A DNA stretch of 64,000 nucleotides from Epiperipatus broadwayi (GCA_028023455.1 JAQFVV010006305.1:3835001-3899000), one strand, 5' to 3'; positions 37,286 to 51,300 are shown, numbered from the stretch's first letter. Notes: a model not told the origin generated them from the sequence alone. Translations and numbers: made by a program.

Positions 37286-39423
37286 GCATATATTATAACA
37301 TTCAATGGCATACCATTCGCTCTTGAATTTATAACCTTCACTAAGAAAGTCCACAATATAATCTGTTATAGCTTTCCAGTGATAATTAAATAATCATATA
37401 GTGATTAAACTAATTTTGAATGCCATTTAATACTAACTCTGAATGTGACTATCACACTCATCAATAATTCAGACTATAATCATAATTTTATAATCAATTT
37501 AAAGTACTTTATATCGCAGGTTTGAATCATATTATTACCATATTCTAGTGTACAATAAAACATTACTTATTCTTCTTAATTTATATTGATATGAACTATT
37601 ATAATAAATAATTCCAATTATTGTTTAATAATGAGACTCTTATATTTCAATTGTTCTCATTCAACACATACTTATTGGTTACAATAATTTTATGAACAAT
37701 GAAAAGATTTTTCATCAAACTGTCTAAAAGAAATAAATAATAAAAAGCTATCAGAATACATTTATCTTTATTATTTGAAATTATTGATTCACAAGTAACT
37801 TTAGTCACAAATCAATAAATTATAAATTCCATAGTCTCAGAGTTTTTTCATAAATTTATAAATCTCAATAACATGTAATAACATTTATGATGCAATAAGT
37901 AAGAAAAGAAATTTTGTTTGTACTCATAGACCACATTAAGCTTTCTTATAATTAAAACTAAAATAATATAATCAAAATAATCTTAAATATTTATGTAACT
38001 TCAATACTACACTGCATGATCTTTAACTACATAATTTTTACATGATATATTCTCTTGTAATTCAAATATTATTATACTTTTGTGATTTGGATTTTCTGAT
38101 ATACAGATGATGATAATGAAGAAAATTATAAATAGTTTATAGGTTAATATAATCAAAACAAAATAATTATAACAATATTTATCAATTTAAACTCATAAAA
38201 GAAAATATTACTTATGAATAAACAAAGTTCTATTTTGTATTTAAAATACAGCTATTTTTCTGACTAACATTAGTGTAAGAACCCTTAATCAATGTATTTA
38301 ACAGGCAATGTTGTGAACAAAAGAATGGCAATAAGTTGGGAGGATGTACAGTTTTCTAAGCCTTTACAAGATAAGTCCTTATGTTTAGACAAAGAATATT
38401 TTATTATAGTTCCTACAAATCAAATATTCATGTTACCTATATTAATGTTATTACAATTTTAAAGCTATTCTAATGAGATCAAAAGCATATGATGTAAATC
38501 ATATTACATATGTCTTCAACATTTTATTCCTAATATCAATAACTAGTATAGGCACAACAAGTCAACACTTATCTACCAATGCAAGTGCATTATTAATACA
38601 ATATCACTAATCTTAAAAACACTTGAAAATAATAAACCATTATAAATTAGCCCAACATAATATTTATGTTGTCTATGAGGTACTACATTCCAAAGTCATA
38701 ATTTAAAATAACATATGAAAATAATTTTGACTACCTACTATTTATTATATAATAATACCATAAATATGAAATGAAAGCTCTATAAAGCATATTGTATTCA
38801 TAATAAAATAATTAGGCACAAGAATTAGAAATTAACAATTTATAAAAATCATATATCATCTTCAAATGTGTATCTATTGATCCATAACATTTTTTAAAAC
38901 AATTCCTTATTCAGTTTCTCATATTATCTTAGTTTATACAATAATGCAACTATATTTTGAGAACCATAAAGCAAAATTTATAAATAAATGTATACCTAAA
39001 AAAAATATTTTGCACTTTAACATTTATAAACAATATATGAATCCTGAAATCACTGATTCTAAAGCCTACTTCATAGCAATCCAGTTCAATAAGAATTCCA
39101 TAATAATTCAGAATATTTTGTTAAGAAATAGCCTCAATGATTTAAAGATAACAAATTGATAAATAATTCTTCAATATTGGGGGTGGTAAATAGAACACTG
39201 ATACAATCCAAAGCAATATGAAGATTATATAACACATTATTTTTTTTTATAACACATGGTAAATAAAACTTTCCATAGCAATAGAGCACACAACAGGAAA
39301 TATATATATTATTTTAAAATAAATGCAAAGTAAAGAGCTAATCTTTCACTTATCACATACAGAAATATAATTCATTAGAACTAGGTAATTTTCACTTCTC
39401 AATTGTACATATATTTAAATAAA

Positions 39424-39424
<1 letters not shown>

Positions 39425-39478
<54 letters not shown>
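39425..39478. repeat. (ATT)n microsatellite
   Basis: About 18 ATT units without an adjoining LINE end, in contrast to the array at 59-133. Confidence 0.95.
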
Positions 39479-40744
39479 TTACAAACCAGTACGATGTTAT
39501 CCCTATATAGTATATAGGGTATAATTATTAATTATGAAAGTATATCATTATCAAAATAATTTACTCCAAAGATAAGGTAAATATATTTTTCAGATATATA
39601 GAATTATTAGACTCTACAGCTACTTTAATTATCTTCTCTTAACTGTTACTCTAATCCACATATAGTTCAAATTCCCCCTTTTAAAAAAAAATTATCAAAG
39701 AATGTAACATGATGAAAAATATAATTGCTATTAATATCGTAAACAGCAAATATTTATAAAGTTTGTAAGTAATTTTAGTTAAAGATTTAATAAGATGTTC
39801 TTGAAATTAAGCATAATTCTTGTATCAATAAGATCAGCACAATGATTTTCATTTTAACTAATGCATTGGCATAACAATAAATTAATAGTTGATGACAGTT
39901 CAAAATAATGTAATTTTAAGTACTTGATTACAAGTTTTATGTTTCCTTCGTCCAATAAAGCTAATTGCTGGAGTGCCATAATTATGTATATTTAACAGAT
40001 ACATTGTAGTTAAATGAATAGGCTAATTTGGGAAGAGGTCCAGGTAGACTGTTTTCTAGCACTTCATTTTTTTGAGAGAGCTATAATCTACCAATTGATT
40101 AATAGATTCACGAGTTAATTAGCCCGTTAATTAGTTAGCTAAATATATAGGTAATTAGTAATTACTAACACATGATAAGCTATTTTTATAAAATAAATTG
40201 TGTGATCTTAATGAAATTAATGACTGATGAATATAGGACATTATTAATTGATAATTAAATGCCCTTAATTAGTTGTAATAATAGATATTTTTTAAAACTG
40301 TCTGGATTTCTAAACATCATAACTTAATATTACTTTTAATAAAAAATAATCAATTTATTATTTAAAAATAAATAAATTTATTACAATAATGATAAATTAA
40401 TTAAACACTTTTTTTAAGAATAAGATTACAATTTAGATAGTATGAAATATTAACACTTTCAACAATGAACTTTTTAATCAGTTCCTTATAAACTTTTCTC
40501 TTAACTAAACTAACTATCACACATGCATGCACACACTTGCAAGATCTAAATGTCAATTAAAAAGGTCTAAACAAACTGTAATTAGCTATAGTATTATAAA
40601 ATACCACAAAACATTCTCAAATTACTTATAATGTTTCTTTACTGTAATTCATCTACTCTATCCCCTCTTCTTATTTTTTTTAAAATATGCATCCACATTA
40701 CACACACACACACACACATTGTTCTCTAAGCAAACCTTGTGGTT

Positions 40745-40775
<31 letters not shown>

Positions 40776-42340
40776 GCTGAACATTTGTTATTAATATTCT
40801 TACTGCCAATCTAGAAGTTTATCAATAGGGTTTACCAATATCTTGAAGCTTCATTATTAGCTTCTATCACTTTTGGCCAGGTAAAAAAATTTCTTAAAAA
40901 AGAAATATATTTTAATTAGAATATTTGATTTCTTTTAACTCTAATCCACAAAGAAGAAAGAAAGCAAATAGTGATTTTTAAATTAAGATTAATTATATAT
41001 TTTTATCAATATTAATTTGATTTAAAATTGTTTAAAGATATTGCAAATGCTTTAATAATTCTGATATTATATTTTTATGTTAAGATATTATTTTGTTAAT
41101 TTACAAAAACTATTAGAATTAAATGCATACATATAAGTCGTATGTTATAAAAGAATATCTTATAGATGACTTGCATTAATGAATATATATTAATTAGTTG
41201 GATTTGATTGATAAATAATGTCTCATTAAATTTTATTTTTTAGTTGAGGATACTGAATAAGAAATACATATGTGTATTTAAAGTATTACATGTCAGATGT
41301 AATAAATAAGCAGATGCTTTATATGAAGATAAACCATTAAAAGTATTGATAGTCAAATTTATTCCATTCCCATTTTGATCCATTGTTGGTCGTTTAATTC
41401 ATAGGTTTATATATAGGAATAAATACATTTTTACATAAAATCATGAGGAAATCTAAGACATTTGATGATAATTGAGCACTAGTTTTCAATGATAAACTGG
41501 CAGGTTTAAAGATTATGTAAGATATTACTATTTATTTATATTAGTCTGTTGTGAATTGCATTACTGAATTCTTAGTATTTTTCAAGATGGATATTTCTCA
41601 AGAATCTATTGGCATTCATATAGCATTTAAATCCATTTTATTATATGATGAGATGTGTGGTGTAAAAACAAAATTCTTCCACAATTTTTTTACAGTTCAG
41701 AGAATTTAATCTTAACACAATCATACAATATAATTATGTTAGTCAGTTTTCTGAGGTCATTATAAAAAATGACCTATCCATAATATAGATATAATTCAGG
41801 TTGCTTTGATAGATAAGCAAAAAACATATGTGTGCACATTTAAATGATGAAAAGATTCATTAATATAATGTTTTTATTTTTGGTTTAACAAAAACTTGTA
41901 TGTTTCTACTAGGAAAACATATCCAATTTTGAACATTGTTAGACCACTTTTAATCATTTAATAAAGTTTAATGATTGTAAAATAAGTCATCTAGGCAGAT
42001 CACTTGAAAACAATATGTGAAGTGTTAAGAAAATGAGATTTAACTATTTACTAGTATTATCTTTATCATTATTAACTTATCTATGGTTTATTTTTATTCA
42101 TTCTGTTTTTATTTGTAAATAAATTGATTTTGTTTGTTCAATCTATATTTTAGTGGCTTTTCATTTTAAGCATTTAATATCTAGTCCTAGTTTTATATTA
42201 GAATATCTGATGCTTGTTCAATGAGTTAAATGGTGATAAAATGAATGGCAGAGAGTGCATGTACATAGTTGAGTTATTTGACTTTTGTGAGGTAACTATA
42301 TGAAAGAAACAACATTATCTTTGTTGCTAGGACATTCAGA

Positions 42341-43234
42341 CAATAGATCTAAAATACAAACTCAAATCCAGAATTTATCAAATACTTAACTATTAAGTAG
42401 AAAATCTGAAATTTTCAGGTAATCTATATGTCTTTAAATCCAGCTATCTAACTTAAATAGGAATATGGGACTGAACAAAATTCAGATATACCATATATTA
42501 ATAGCCCTAGCAATATAACATTGCCAAACCCTCAACGGCCAAACTATAATAATAAGGAAATCAAGTCATACATCATGTGACTTACTTTAATAAGCTTGTA
42601 TTTACAAATGTAATTTAATGAGCATGCTAGTAATTCTAAACAAGCCTTTTTGATAAATGCTGCAAGAGAAAGCATTTAAAATCTCTATCTAGAATTATCC
42701 CTATTCCCAAACTGACATTTATCAAAAAATCTTGTTTACAGCTATTAGGATGCTCATTACATTACATTTGTAAATATGAGTTTATTAAATTAAGTCACAT
42801 AATGTATGACTTGGTTTCCTTAATATTATAGTTTGTCTGTTAAGGCTTTGGTATTGCTATATTGCTAAGATATTAATATAGGGTGTATCTGAATTTTGTT
42901 CAGTCCCATATGGCTATTTAAGTTAGATAGCTGGATTTAAAGACATATATATTACCTGAAAATTTCAAATTTTCTACTTAATAATTAAGTATTCAATAAA
43001 TTCTGAGCTTGAGTTTATATTTGAGATCTACTTCATAGTGCCTCACTAACTAGAGCTATTGACTCAAAACCAGTTTGGGAATAGGAAAAATTCCAGATAG
43101 AGATTTTAAATGCTTTTTCTTGCAGCATTTATCAAAAAAGCTTGTTTAGAACTATTAGCATACTCATTATATTACATTTATAAATACAAGCTTAAGAAAT
43201 TAAGTTACATGATGTATAACTTGGGTTTCCTTAC
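42341..43234. mobile_element. Fold-back element with a third, duplicated arm
   Basis: Left arm 42341-42713 and right arm about 42716-43032 are imperfect reverse complements over 300 bases; shared landmarks include AAGTTAGATAGCTGGATTTA, GGGACTGAACAAAATTCAGA and TCACATAATGTATGACTTGG or their complements. A third arm (43071-43234) has the right-arm orientation and carries the inner part (CAGTTTGGGAATAGG through GGGTTTCCTTA) that is the loop side of the left arm. No ORF is present, so it would be non-autonomous. The superfamily is unknown. Confidence 0.8.
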
Positions 43235-43239
43235 TGAAT

Positions 43240-45330
43240 ATAACTTTATGAATAGATTTCAGTTCTTATAGTAATGTTTTAAAAAGGCCAGGATGCAGGA
43301 ACATTTATTAAATGCTAATATAAGAGAAACAATATTTTAAAAATAAATCATCCAGATGAAAGGATAATTATATATATTAGTTAAATTGAATCAGTTATTA
43401 TGCACATACCTCTCGTTAATTTATTATATAAATAAACAAGAATGCATACAAACATTTCAAGTTTTCAATTACTAAAAATTGTTATCAATAGATTGTTGCA
43501 CTTTTCCGATTCAATATTTATAAAATAAATATACTATATATTTTATCATTTAATAAAACAATCATATCGTTAGTTTCTTAGGATGTCATGCGATGTTTAA
43601 ATACCAGAAATGATTGATTGACCTTATCTCAGTGTTAATTTGCATAGACTATTTTATCATTATATGATTTATTTAAAGAAAGATAAAGTGTTAATTCTTT
43701 TATTAATAATTTTTTAATTGATTTGTGCAGTTATATGTAAAACAAGATTATATATTATCAAAGAAATTAAAGTGTCCTTGTACAAGACGCACATTTAATT
43801 ATATTTAAATTATTTTTGAAGACTGTACTTTATAATTAAAAATAATAATTTAAATATCTGTTTTTAAAAATTAAGAAGCTTAAAAAAATCATATAATCTT
43901 TAAAAAATTAAAACTCTCTACATTTTTTTCATTAAAATTGAAAATATGAATTAGTATATATTTCAAATGATAATTCTTTTTTTAATTAAATACAAAAACA
44001 GGTAATCAGTGAAATAAATAGAAATTATTCAAATGAAATAAAAAAAAAAAAACTTTAAAAAGAGAGTCTCTACATATATATCATTTAATTAAATGAAATT
44101 TTTTTTATGTAAAATTATGCAAAGCAAAAGTAAAAAGAGAAAATGTGGCACACTTATAAGGAGGGCTAACTATTTCAGCATCTATCTATAAATTATCTAT
44201 AAGTTATTCTTTACAAAAAAAATGTTAAAAAAATATGTTGCATATTTTATTAGAATATTAGAATAAATAAATACCTCTGAAATTTTGTGAGAGACAAATT
44301 TACTCATAATATTTTTATTTAATTCACATTTAAAAATATTTTCCTTTACATTTAATTTATTATATATATATATATTGTATAGGTCAAAATTGCCTGCTCA
44401 CTCAACAAGATTCAAAATCCAAGCAAAAGTACCTCGAATCCGATCATGTTCAAGATACAAAGGTCTGAAGCAATTCTGAATTCTAATGTATTTGCCTGTT
44501 CTTCGAATCTATGACCATGTGAACAACAATCCCGATGATACAGCACAATAATTTTAATTCCAGGCCCGGAAAGCTCATGAATTACATTTATTACAGTTAT
44601 TTATTAATGCTAAGATATTAGCAAAAGAAAATAATTCTAAATATTAACTAGAAAAAAATAATAATTCAAAAACAAACCAGAATTTATATTTAATAAAATA
44701 TTAAGACAACGCATATATATGTTACAAAATGTTTCACGCTTGGAATCCCCTTTTCATTAATTATTGAAGGAATATAATTTTATGGAGTGTGTTATAGCTT
44801 GTGTAGGGTTAATATGCCAATTTAAAGATGTTTACACATAAAATGCTGTGGATGCATAAAACAAATATGAAAGATCATGACAGGTTTAGGTGATCAATGA
44901 TATAAAGGGCACTTTTATGATTTAATAGTAAATGATTTTGTAAATAGCCAAAAATATACAATCTTAATCATTTATCTACCTTATGAACATCATTATATAT
45001 GTTTTCACTGGCATTGTTTGGGAAAGACGTCCTTGAAACTTATACATAAGAAAAAAACAATGTGCTACATTTATGAGAATAAATTATACAATCATTAATA
45101 CAAATTAATTTACATTTATGGGAATCAATAATGATTTTAAATGAAAACAGTTTAAATCAACAAACTAAATGTATTTTACGAAATGAATCATTATGATCAA
45201 CACTTCATTGTGACTAACTAAGGTTAGATAGGTGGTGAGCAAACTAATAACAGTAACGATACTAGCATACAATAAAGAAATCTGGCCATCATAGCAGTTT
45301 TGGATACTTTATCATTTTAAAAGAATATTG
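43240..45330. other. AT-rich DNA with one less AT-rich island
   Basis: About 44385-44585 is less AT-rich. On the minus strand it has a B-box-like AGATTCGAAGAAC and, further on, ATCGGATTCGAGG. It may be a tRNA-derived SINE relic, but I could not define an A-box or ends. The remainder shows nothing. Confidence 0.35.
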
Positions 45331-45339
45331 GAAACCCAC

Positions 45340-45525
45340 TTAGAGTTGGTACATTCGCATGTTCTGGTGAATGATGGAGAGGCTGGGTTTGAAGGCTCAG
45401 AACCGACTGTACAGACATCCACAGCACAATCAAACCCTCCCACCTCATGTTCCACAGAAAATAACATATTTCTGATTATGAATGGTTTGGAGAAAGATAC
45501 GTAGGTAGGTTCAGACTTCCAAAGT
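45340..45525 (-). CDS. Probable internal exon of an unidentified Cys-rich host protein
   Basis: On the minus strand a pyrimidine-rich stretch ending TTTTCATGTGAG precedes a 186-base open stretch that ends CTCTAA before GTGGGT, a plausible donor. Entry and exit are both in phase 2 and the length is a multiple of three. It encodes about 62 residues, including PTYVSFSKPFIIRNM, FSVEHEVGGFDCAVDVC and SFTRTCECTNS, with four Cys and balanced composition, unlike the K/N/I-rich random frames here. GC is clearly higher than its flanks. The surrounding frame starts only with GTG, as expected for an internal exon. I do not recognise the family; an extracellular domain is the likely setting. The host gene would lie on the minus strand with very large introns. 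An old captured repeat is the alternative. Confidence 0.55.
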
Positions 45526-46324
45526 CTCACATGAAAATGAAATGGAAAAGATCATAATAAAATAAAATGTATGCCAGCAATGTTATTAGATATTACATAA
45601 TCAATAGATATATTATTTTAAAGCATTGAAATAATCTAACCTCTGTGCAATGATCTGTTTTAAATCCTGAATCATTTGACAAATTGTAATGAATAATAAC
45701 TCTTTTTCTTATAGCATTAGACTAACAAAATTTATATTAAATTTTAATTCCCATATATGCATTAACTGCTAGGATTAGCCTTCAAGGTAACAGCAAGAAG
45801 GGATGGTCCTAATTATAAAGTTAGCAATCTTTTATAAATGACATTTTTTTAAAAAACAAATTCAAAGCAGTAAATTTAGCATCCTTCATCCACAGCAAAA
45901 ATTTTTAACTAAACTTCAAGAATTTAAAATGAAACCAATCTAGTGAGCAATTTTTATTTAAAATAAACAAAACTTTATTGAGAGATTTTAAATGAAGCTC
46001 CTGCATCTTTCTGAATTAAACAATTATTCACTTTTTTTCAGACTTTTGAGATTGTGTATTATTGGCATATTAAAGAAAATAAATTACATATATACATTAA
46101 ACAAAATAAGTTAAATATTTAATGGAGCCACATAAAGCTATGCAACATAAATAAATGAAAGAGCATAGATAGAATTACATTATATTAGTAAGGGATTACA
46201 GAGAGAGGAGTTTAAGAGCATAATTAATAGAAACTTATAAATTAATACATGAATAAAATGTAAGATTTTCATTATATCTTAGATACACAGATTAACTAAA
46301 AACTTTATATTAAAAGCAGCTCCA

Positions 46325-46500
46325 CATAGAATGAGGTTACCCCAAAAAAGCACAGCATGGCAGCCAGGTACAGTATAAGCAGTCAGCAGTTTGGGTCAGC
46401 AGTTAGACGGTCATCTGGTACAGCCAGTAAGATGGATAGAACATGGCAGCAGCAGGCAGTCTCAGAGAAAAGGAGAAAGGTGCTTGATTTTCTTTACCCA
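46325..46500. other. GC-rich, CAG-rich island of unknown nature
   Basis: Much richer in G and C than its flanks, with recurrent CAGCAG, GTCAGCAG and GGTACAGCCAG/CAGCCAGGTACAG words. It has no long frame. It begins after a repeated ATTAA-rich zone and ends near AAGGTGCTTGAT. It could be an untranslated exon, a decayed minisatellite or a piece of an unknown repeat. Confidence 0.45.
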
Positions 46501-46794
46501 AAGTTCATAGCACTGAACTTGGGTTAACATCTTAAAATTTGAAGATCTGGAAACACTTCTTGAATCTGAAAATTTTCTTAGTAATTAGAACATTCTGAAA
46601 TAATTTATTAGCTAACTAACTTCTTTTATTCTATGGGCTCTTTTATAAATTTATAATATCCCCAAGAATGCAATTTCACTTGCCCACAGCTATACCTGTA
46701 ATCTCTTGATAAAAAAATATTTAATTAGTAGAACATTTAATTAGCAAAATTTCTGGTAGCATTTTCTCAATTAAACAACAAATTTCATAATAAA

Positions 46795-47548
46795 ATGCCC
46801 CTCCAAAATCAATCATTAAAAGCAATGGTTGGTTTTAGTAAATATACAATATGTTCTTCATTTGATTTTGTTAATAAAATCCATAACGTTAAGATCGATA
46901 TTAATGGTGTTATATGTACACTAGATGTTAGTGAAATGTATGGATCAATTGACATCTATCAAAATTATTTCCAACACATTAAGTTTAAAAAATGTTAACA
47001 TGAAAATAATAAAGTTTATAATTGAAACATTAAATTTTATTGATAAAAATATTTATGCAGTTTTTAATAAGGATTTTTATAAAATATGTAATGGATGGCC
47101 CATGGGATTACCTACTGTTGCTCAAATATGTAATTTTATAATTTCTACATATGAAGAAAATATTTTGATAGAGGAATATTATCAAAACAATATTACTACA
47201 TATTATCGATATGTTGATGATGTTTTTGTATGTGGTAAACCAAATACAATTAATGAGTTGTTTAAGGAATTAAATGGTTTGAAAGGCCTAAGATGGATAA
47301 AAACAGATGAAGATTTAATGTGCTTTCAGTTTCTTGATCTTAAAATTACTAGAAATCAATGCATTCTGGATTACTGTAGGACCATTAAACCAATAGTAAA
47401 AAAAGGTTATATTCCATATAAATCAAAAGTGCCAATGTCACACAAAATGGCAGATTTGAAGTCCTTCTTATTTAGAAATAATAGTCTTTGCAAATATTCA
47501 TCAGATAATGGCAAACATATTGAAATATATATTCCAATGAATTGTTAA
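46795..47548 (+). pseudogene. Penelope-like reverse transcriptase
   Basis: The first frame (46795-46998) carries SSFDFVNKIHN and ICTLDVSEMYGSIDI, corresponding to RT motif A (usually SLDV.S.YTNIP), with the Asp present. After a shift, the 207-codon frame continues with FYKICNGWPMGLPTVAQICNF (motif B), YYRYVDDVFV (motif C with both Asp), FQFLDLKITR and a run ending at NSLCKYSSDNG. Catalytic residues are intact. It would copy element RNA at a nicked target or chromosome end. Confidence 0.88.
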
Positions 47549-48157
47549 ATGTTGGCTACAATTATAATCACATATATAATGTTATTAGAGATTTTAATAC
47601 AAAATATAAAAATAAAAATTTTAATAATAATATTGATTCTCCTGCTAATAAAAAAAATATGGATATCAATCCCATATATTTCAAATTATCAAGTAAAGTT
47701 TATATGGAAAATTTATAAAGATATATGTGATATTGCATTTTACACACCTCCTACATTAAACAAATTAATAAATAACTCCAAAAATAAAACCTCATTTATA
47801 AATAAAAATTGTGTCATTTATAAATGGATATGTAGGTGTTGCCATGGATATATAGGTGAATCTAGATGCATGTTGGAAAAAAAAACTAAAGAACACTTGC
47901 TATTATTAAAATGTGTTCAGAAATCGAAACAAAATTGCATAGTAGATAATAATATTTCAGCATCTGTTTTTTACAACCATAATAAATCATGTATTTATGG
48001 TTTTGACTTCAATTTTACCAGTGTAAAAATATTGCAAATTGAAAAAAATAATAATAAAAGAAAAATAAAGGAAGCTATGCTAATATACAAATATAAACAT
48101 GACTTAATTAACAGGCATGCAGCAAATGTTAAGATCACAGAATTGTGGGAAAGTTAG
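47549..48157 (+). pseudogene. Penelope-like GIY-YIG endonuclease domain
   Basis: The 202-codon frame begins in the linker (its first 40 codons follow a frameshift). It contains FYTPPTLNKLI and then CVIYKWICRCCHGYIGESR, followed by KTKEHLLLLK, matching the GIY, YIG, Arg and Glu-His positions of the family. The CCHG here is CGSV in the inverted copy at 22.3 kb and CG in the direct copy, so this site varies among copies. The end, LINRHAANVKITELWES, precedes the 3' untranslated tail. Confidence 0.87.
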
Positions 48158-48309
48158 CATTTCAAAGCTTTAGTTGACACAGATTACTGGGATAATCGAA
48201 AGCACTCCTAAGTGGATAAATTTTTTTAATTATTTAGTTACTGTATTTACAAATATTCAGTTATATAATTACGTATATTGCTTTAAAAATACAGACATCG
48301 AATCATAAT

Positions 48310-51300
48310 ATTATTACATATATACATAATTTTCAATCATTATTAATTCGAAATTAACAATTTTGTCTTACGAAATACTCATTGATGAATTTGTCTTAAT
48401 TAAATTCAATGTGTTGCTTTCAAAATAGAAATGATTAAAATGATTTTACAACACAAAAAATAATAATAATAAAATTAGATATAATAAAATAAAAGACATC
48501 AAAAGATTTAAAAAATTTTCATTCTAATTTTACAAAAATCTTCAGATCAATTCAATACTTTCTGAGATTTTCATTATTATGTTTTGAGAAATTATAAAAT
48601 AATCTGAACTGACCAATATAAAGATATTTTTTTAAAAGACTGTGATGATGACATTTTATAAATTTCATTATCTAGTTTAATTATTAAATTAAAAAAAAAA
48701 CTATTTATATTTCCAAATATGTTCACTTATTACTCATACACAAATTAATATTAAACACATTTCAAGTAGTATCATTGTCTCTTCTTCCAAAGTTACTAAT
48801 ATCTAGCATATTGATTAATGAATACTGAATATAAGGCAATATTGAAATACATTTAAAATGCAACACAACTTTCAGATTTTATAATACAATATATTCCACA
48901 CCCATTATTAGTAAAATATATTTGTGTATATATTGCATAATTTTAATATCAGAGTCATTAAATATAATAGTTAAAATCAGGATTAGTATTAAATATGTTC
49001 ATTAGATATTTTCAAATTTGTATATATTGTATATTAATTATGTCATCATTAATCTATATTTTAATTTTACAAATAACAAAATAAATAAATCATGATTAAA
49101 ATTTTAATATATTTTAAGAAAATGATAAAAAAAAAAAATTAAATTTGTTTAGTACAAACTTACATCTCAATTCAAAGTATAATATTTCAAAATCTATCCG
49201 TCTGTTATACACATGCTATACACATAAAATTTGTGATACCATTTAAAGCATATATTTTTTAAAAGGTTTTATTACAGTTACTGTCTTTATTAACATTTTT
49301 TTCTAAAATATAGTACATTTGTGCTGAACTTTTCATAAGATGCACCCCATACTTTTCACTTCACTTGTAAAGCTGGTTTTGTTGAAACCATTTCTGCTTG
49401 TAACTTATGTGTGAATTCTCTGAATAAAATCAAATTGAGTTAATAAAATAACTAAATAATAACACTTAACTATCTTTTAAATTAATCTACTTTAACTTTC
49501 AATCTTCAGCATGATTTATTGTAGCACATTAATAATAAAATATAATAATATAATAAATATGAATTCAGAAAACAAAAAAGTACAATATCTCTCAACTAGT
49601 GATGAAAATTGATTTAATAAAAATACTATTTTCAATGTCATGTTTACTCTCTAGATAATAATAGATACCTATTTACTATTTACTTTTGGACAGCTATATA
49701 GGTTGACAATAACTATGAATTTTGTACATCAATAAGATGCAAGCATTTACGACATTGTTTCTCAGACATTTTTTTATGAACTATGACCAACAAATACTTC
49801 AATTAAACTTTATGTAAGATATTGTATTTATTCATATTTTACACAGTATTTAAATATATAGTAATAATTAGTTAATAAATAAATATATTTCAAACTTAAC
49901 GAGATCTTTGTTATTGTTCTCATTCAACAATTAAATCAATCTTTGATTGCAAATTCATTCATTCTTGATGAAGAAATAGATCTATGGCTATTTAAACACT
50001 TTATATGATTATTTTATAATTACTATTGCCAAAAATCCTACTTACAAAAATAAAATATAATAATTAAAGACATTTTTGCTGGATATAAAAAAATATTAAA
50101 CATGAATTCATTAAAAAAATTGTGCATGAAAGTTTGGGTTGTACAAAGTCACATATATTTGCACTAGCAACATTAATTTGTTTTATTTATTTTAAATTCA
50201 ATTATAAACTTAAGATACAAATATGTTGGATTTCAAAACTACAATGTTTTGATATTATATGATTATTATTTATATACTAAAAAAACAAAGATGACTATTA
50301 AGTGTATGAGTGAATGCAAATCTGACTCCTCATTAAAGAGGATGATTAAACTAAAACTAGTGTGAAAATATAATATAACTACTATTTACTATTCACTAAT
50401 TACAATGGAACCATGAATTATGCTGTATCTAACTACTGCAATTATATACCATTCAAGAAAAATGTAAACAATCAAACAAAAATGTAAATAAACAAACAAA
50501 AATAAATCATTAAAATTAACAAGTTTCACAATTTTTGATAGCCATTTTTCTTTTTTAGAGGGTAATTGTTTAAAAAAAATTGTATATAAATTTTACAAGA
50601 AACTAGTAATTGTTTTTTCCATATCAGAATGCCAGATATGATTATTTATTAATAAAATTTCTTTGCTTTCTTCCTTTATTAATTTTTCCAAATTAGATTG
50701 GCAGCATTTTGTGTAACAAAATATTTTTTCAGTGGAATGCTATAAAAGTTTTACAATTTTTAGAAAATACTTAAAGTTAATATTGATTTAAAAACATTAA
50801 AATCATAATTTCTTGATAAAAAAACGAATCTATTATCTTTCTATAAGAGAAAAAAATATTTTAAAAACAATATCATTCAGAGCATATTTAATAGAATGAA
50901 AATAAGAAATTTTACTATTTGCTTTATTTTAAAAATAAAAAATATGGTAGTTAATCATCCATAAAATATATATAAATGTGTTCCATCAATTTAATTTTGA
51001 TATATATACATTAAAATAGCATAAATATAAAAGTAATGTACATTTGTAATTTAATGATTAGATATTTTACGGTAATATCTCCACACTAAACTCTAATATA
51101 TTTATTTCTATACATAGCACTTTCGAAGAAATGATGCCTTCATTTAATTATTTAATAGTTACATTTGTAATTTAATAAATATATACTACATATGAAAGGG
51201 CTTGAAACATAACATCACTCATGGCTCCACTATAGATACTCCTGAAGTAAAGTAAATAGACTGAATTACTGCTTCTGATGTGGATGCTGAAAGTAAGCAG
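48310..51300. other. AT-rich DNA, nothing recognised
   Basis: No coding or structured repeat seen. Confidence 0.5.

Larger units (their letters stand above)
36120..42335. other. AT-rich DNA with microsatellites
   Basis: No recognisable gene. Microsatellites: (TA)n at 37197-37220 and 37231-37277; (ATT)n at 39425-39478; (CA)n at about 40701-40718; (TA)n at 40748-40776. Frames such as 38944-39159 lack any known signature. Confidence 0.5.
46795..48307 (+). mobile_element. Penelope-like element, 5'-truncated copy
   Basis: Order: RT from just before motif A (46795) to about 47440, a linker, the GIY-YIG endonuclease (about 47790-48000), and a 3' end matching the copies at 21.9-23.6 kb (GCTTTAAAAATACAGACAT). 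The combination of an RT with a C-terminal GIY-YIG domain defines Penelope-like elements. The 5' part with any pseudo-LTR and the RT N terminus is missing. At least two frameshifts break the reading frame (near 46960 and 47548). Confidence 0.9.

Noticed and set aside
44385-44585. Possible tRNA-derived SINE or exon
   Set aside because: Only loose B-box-like words; no A-box, ends or target duplication, and no open frame. Kept only as a note.
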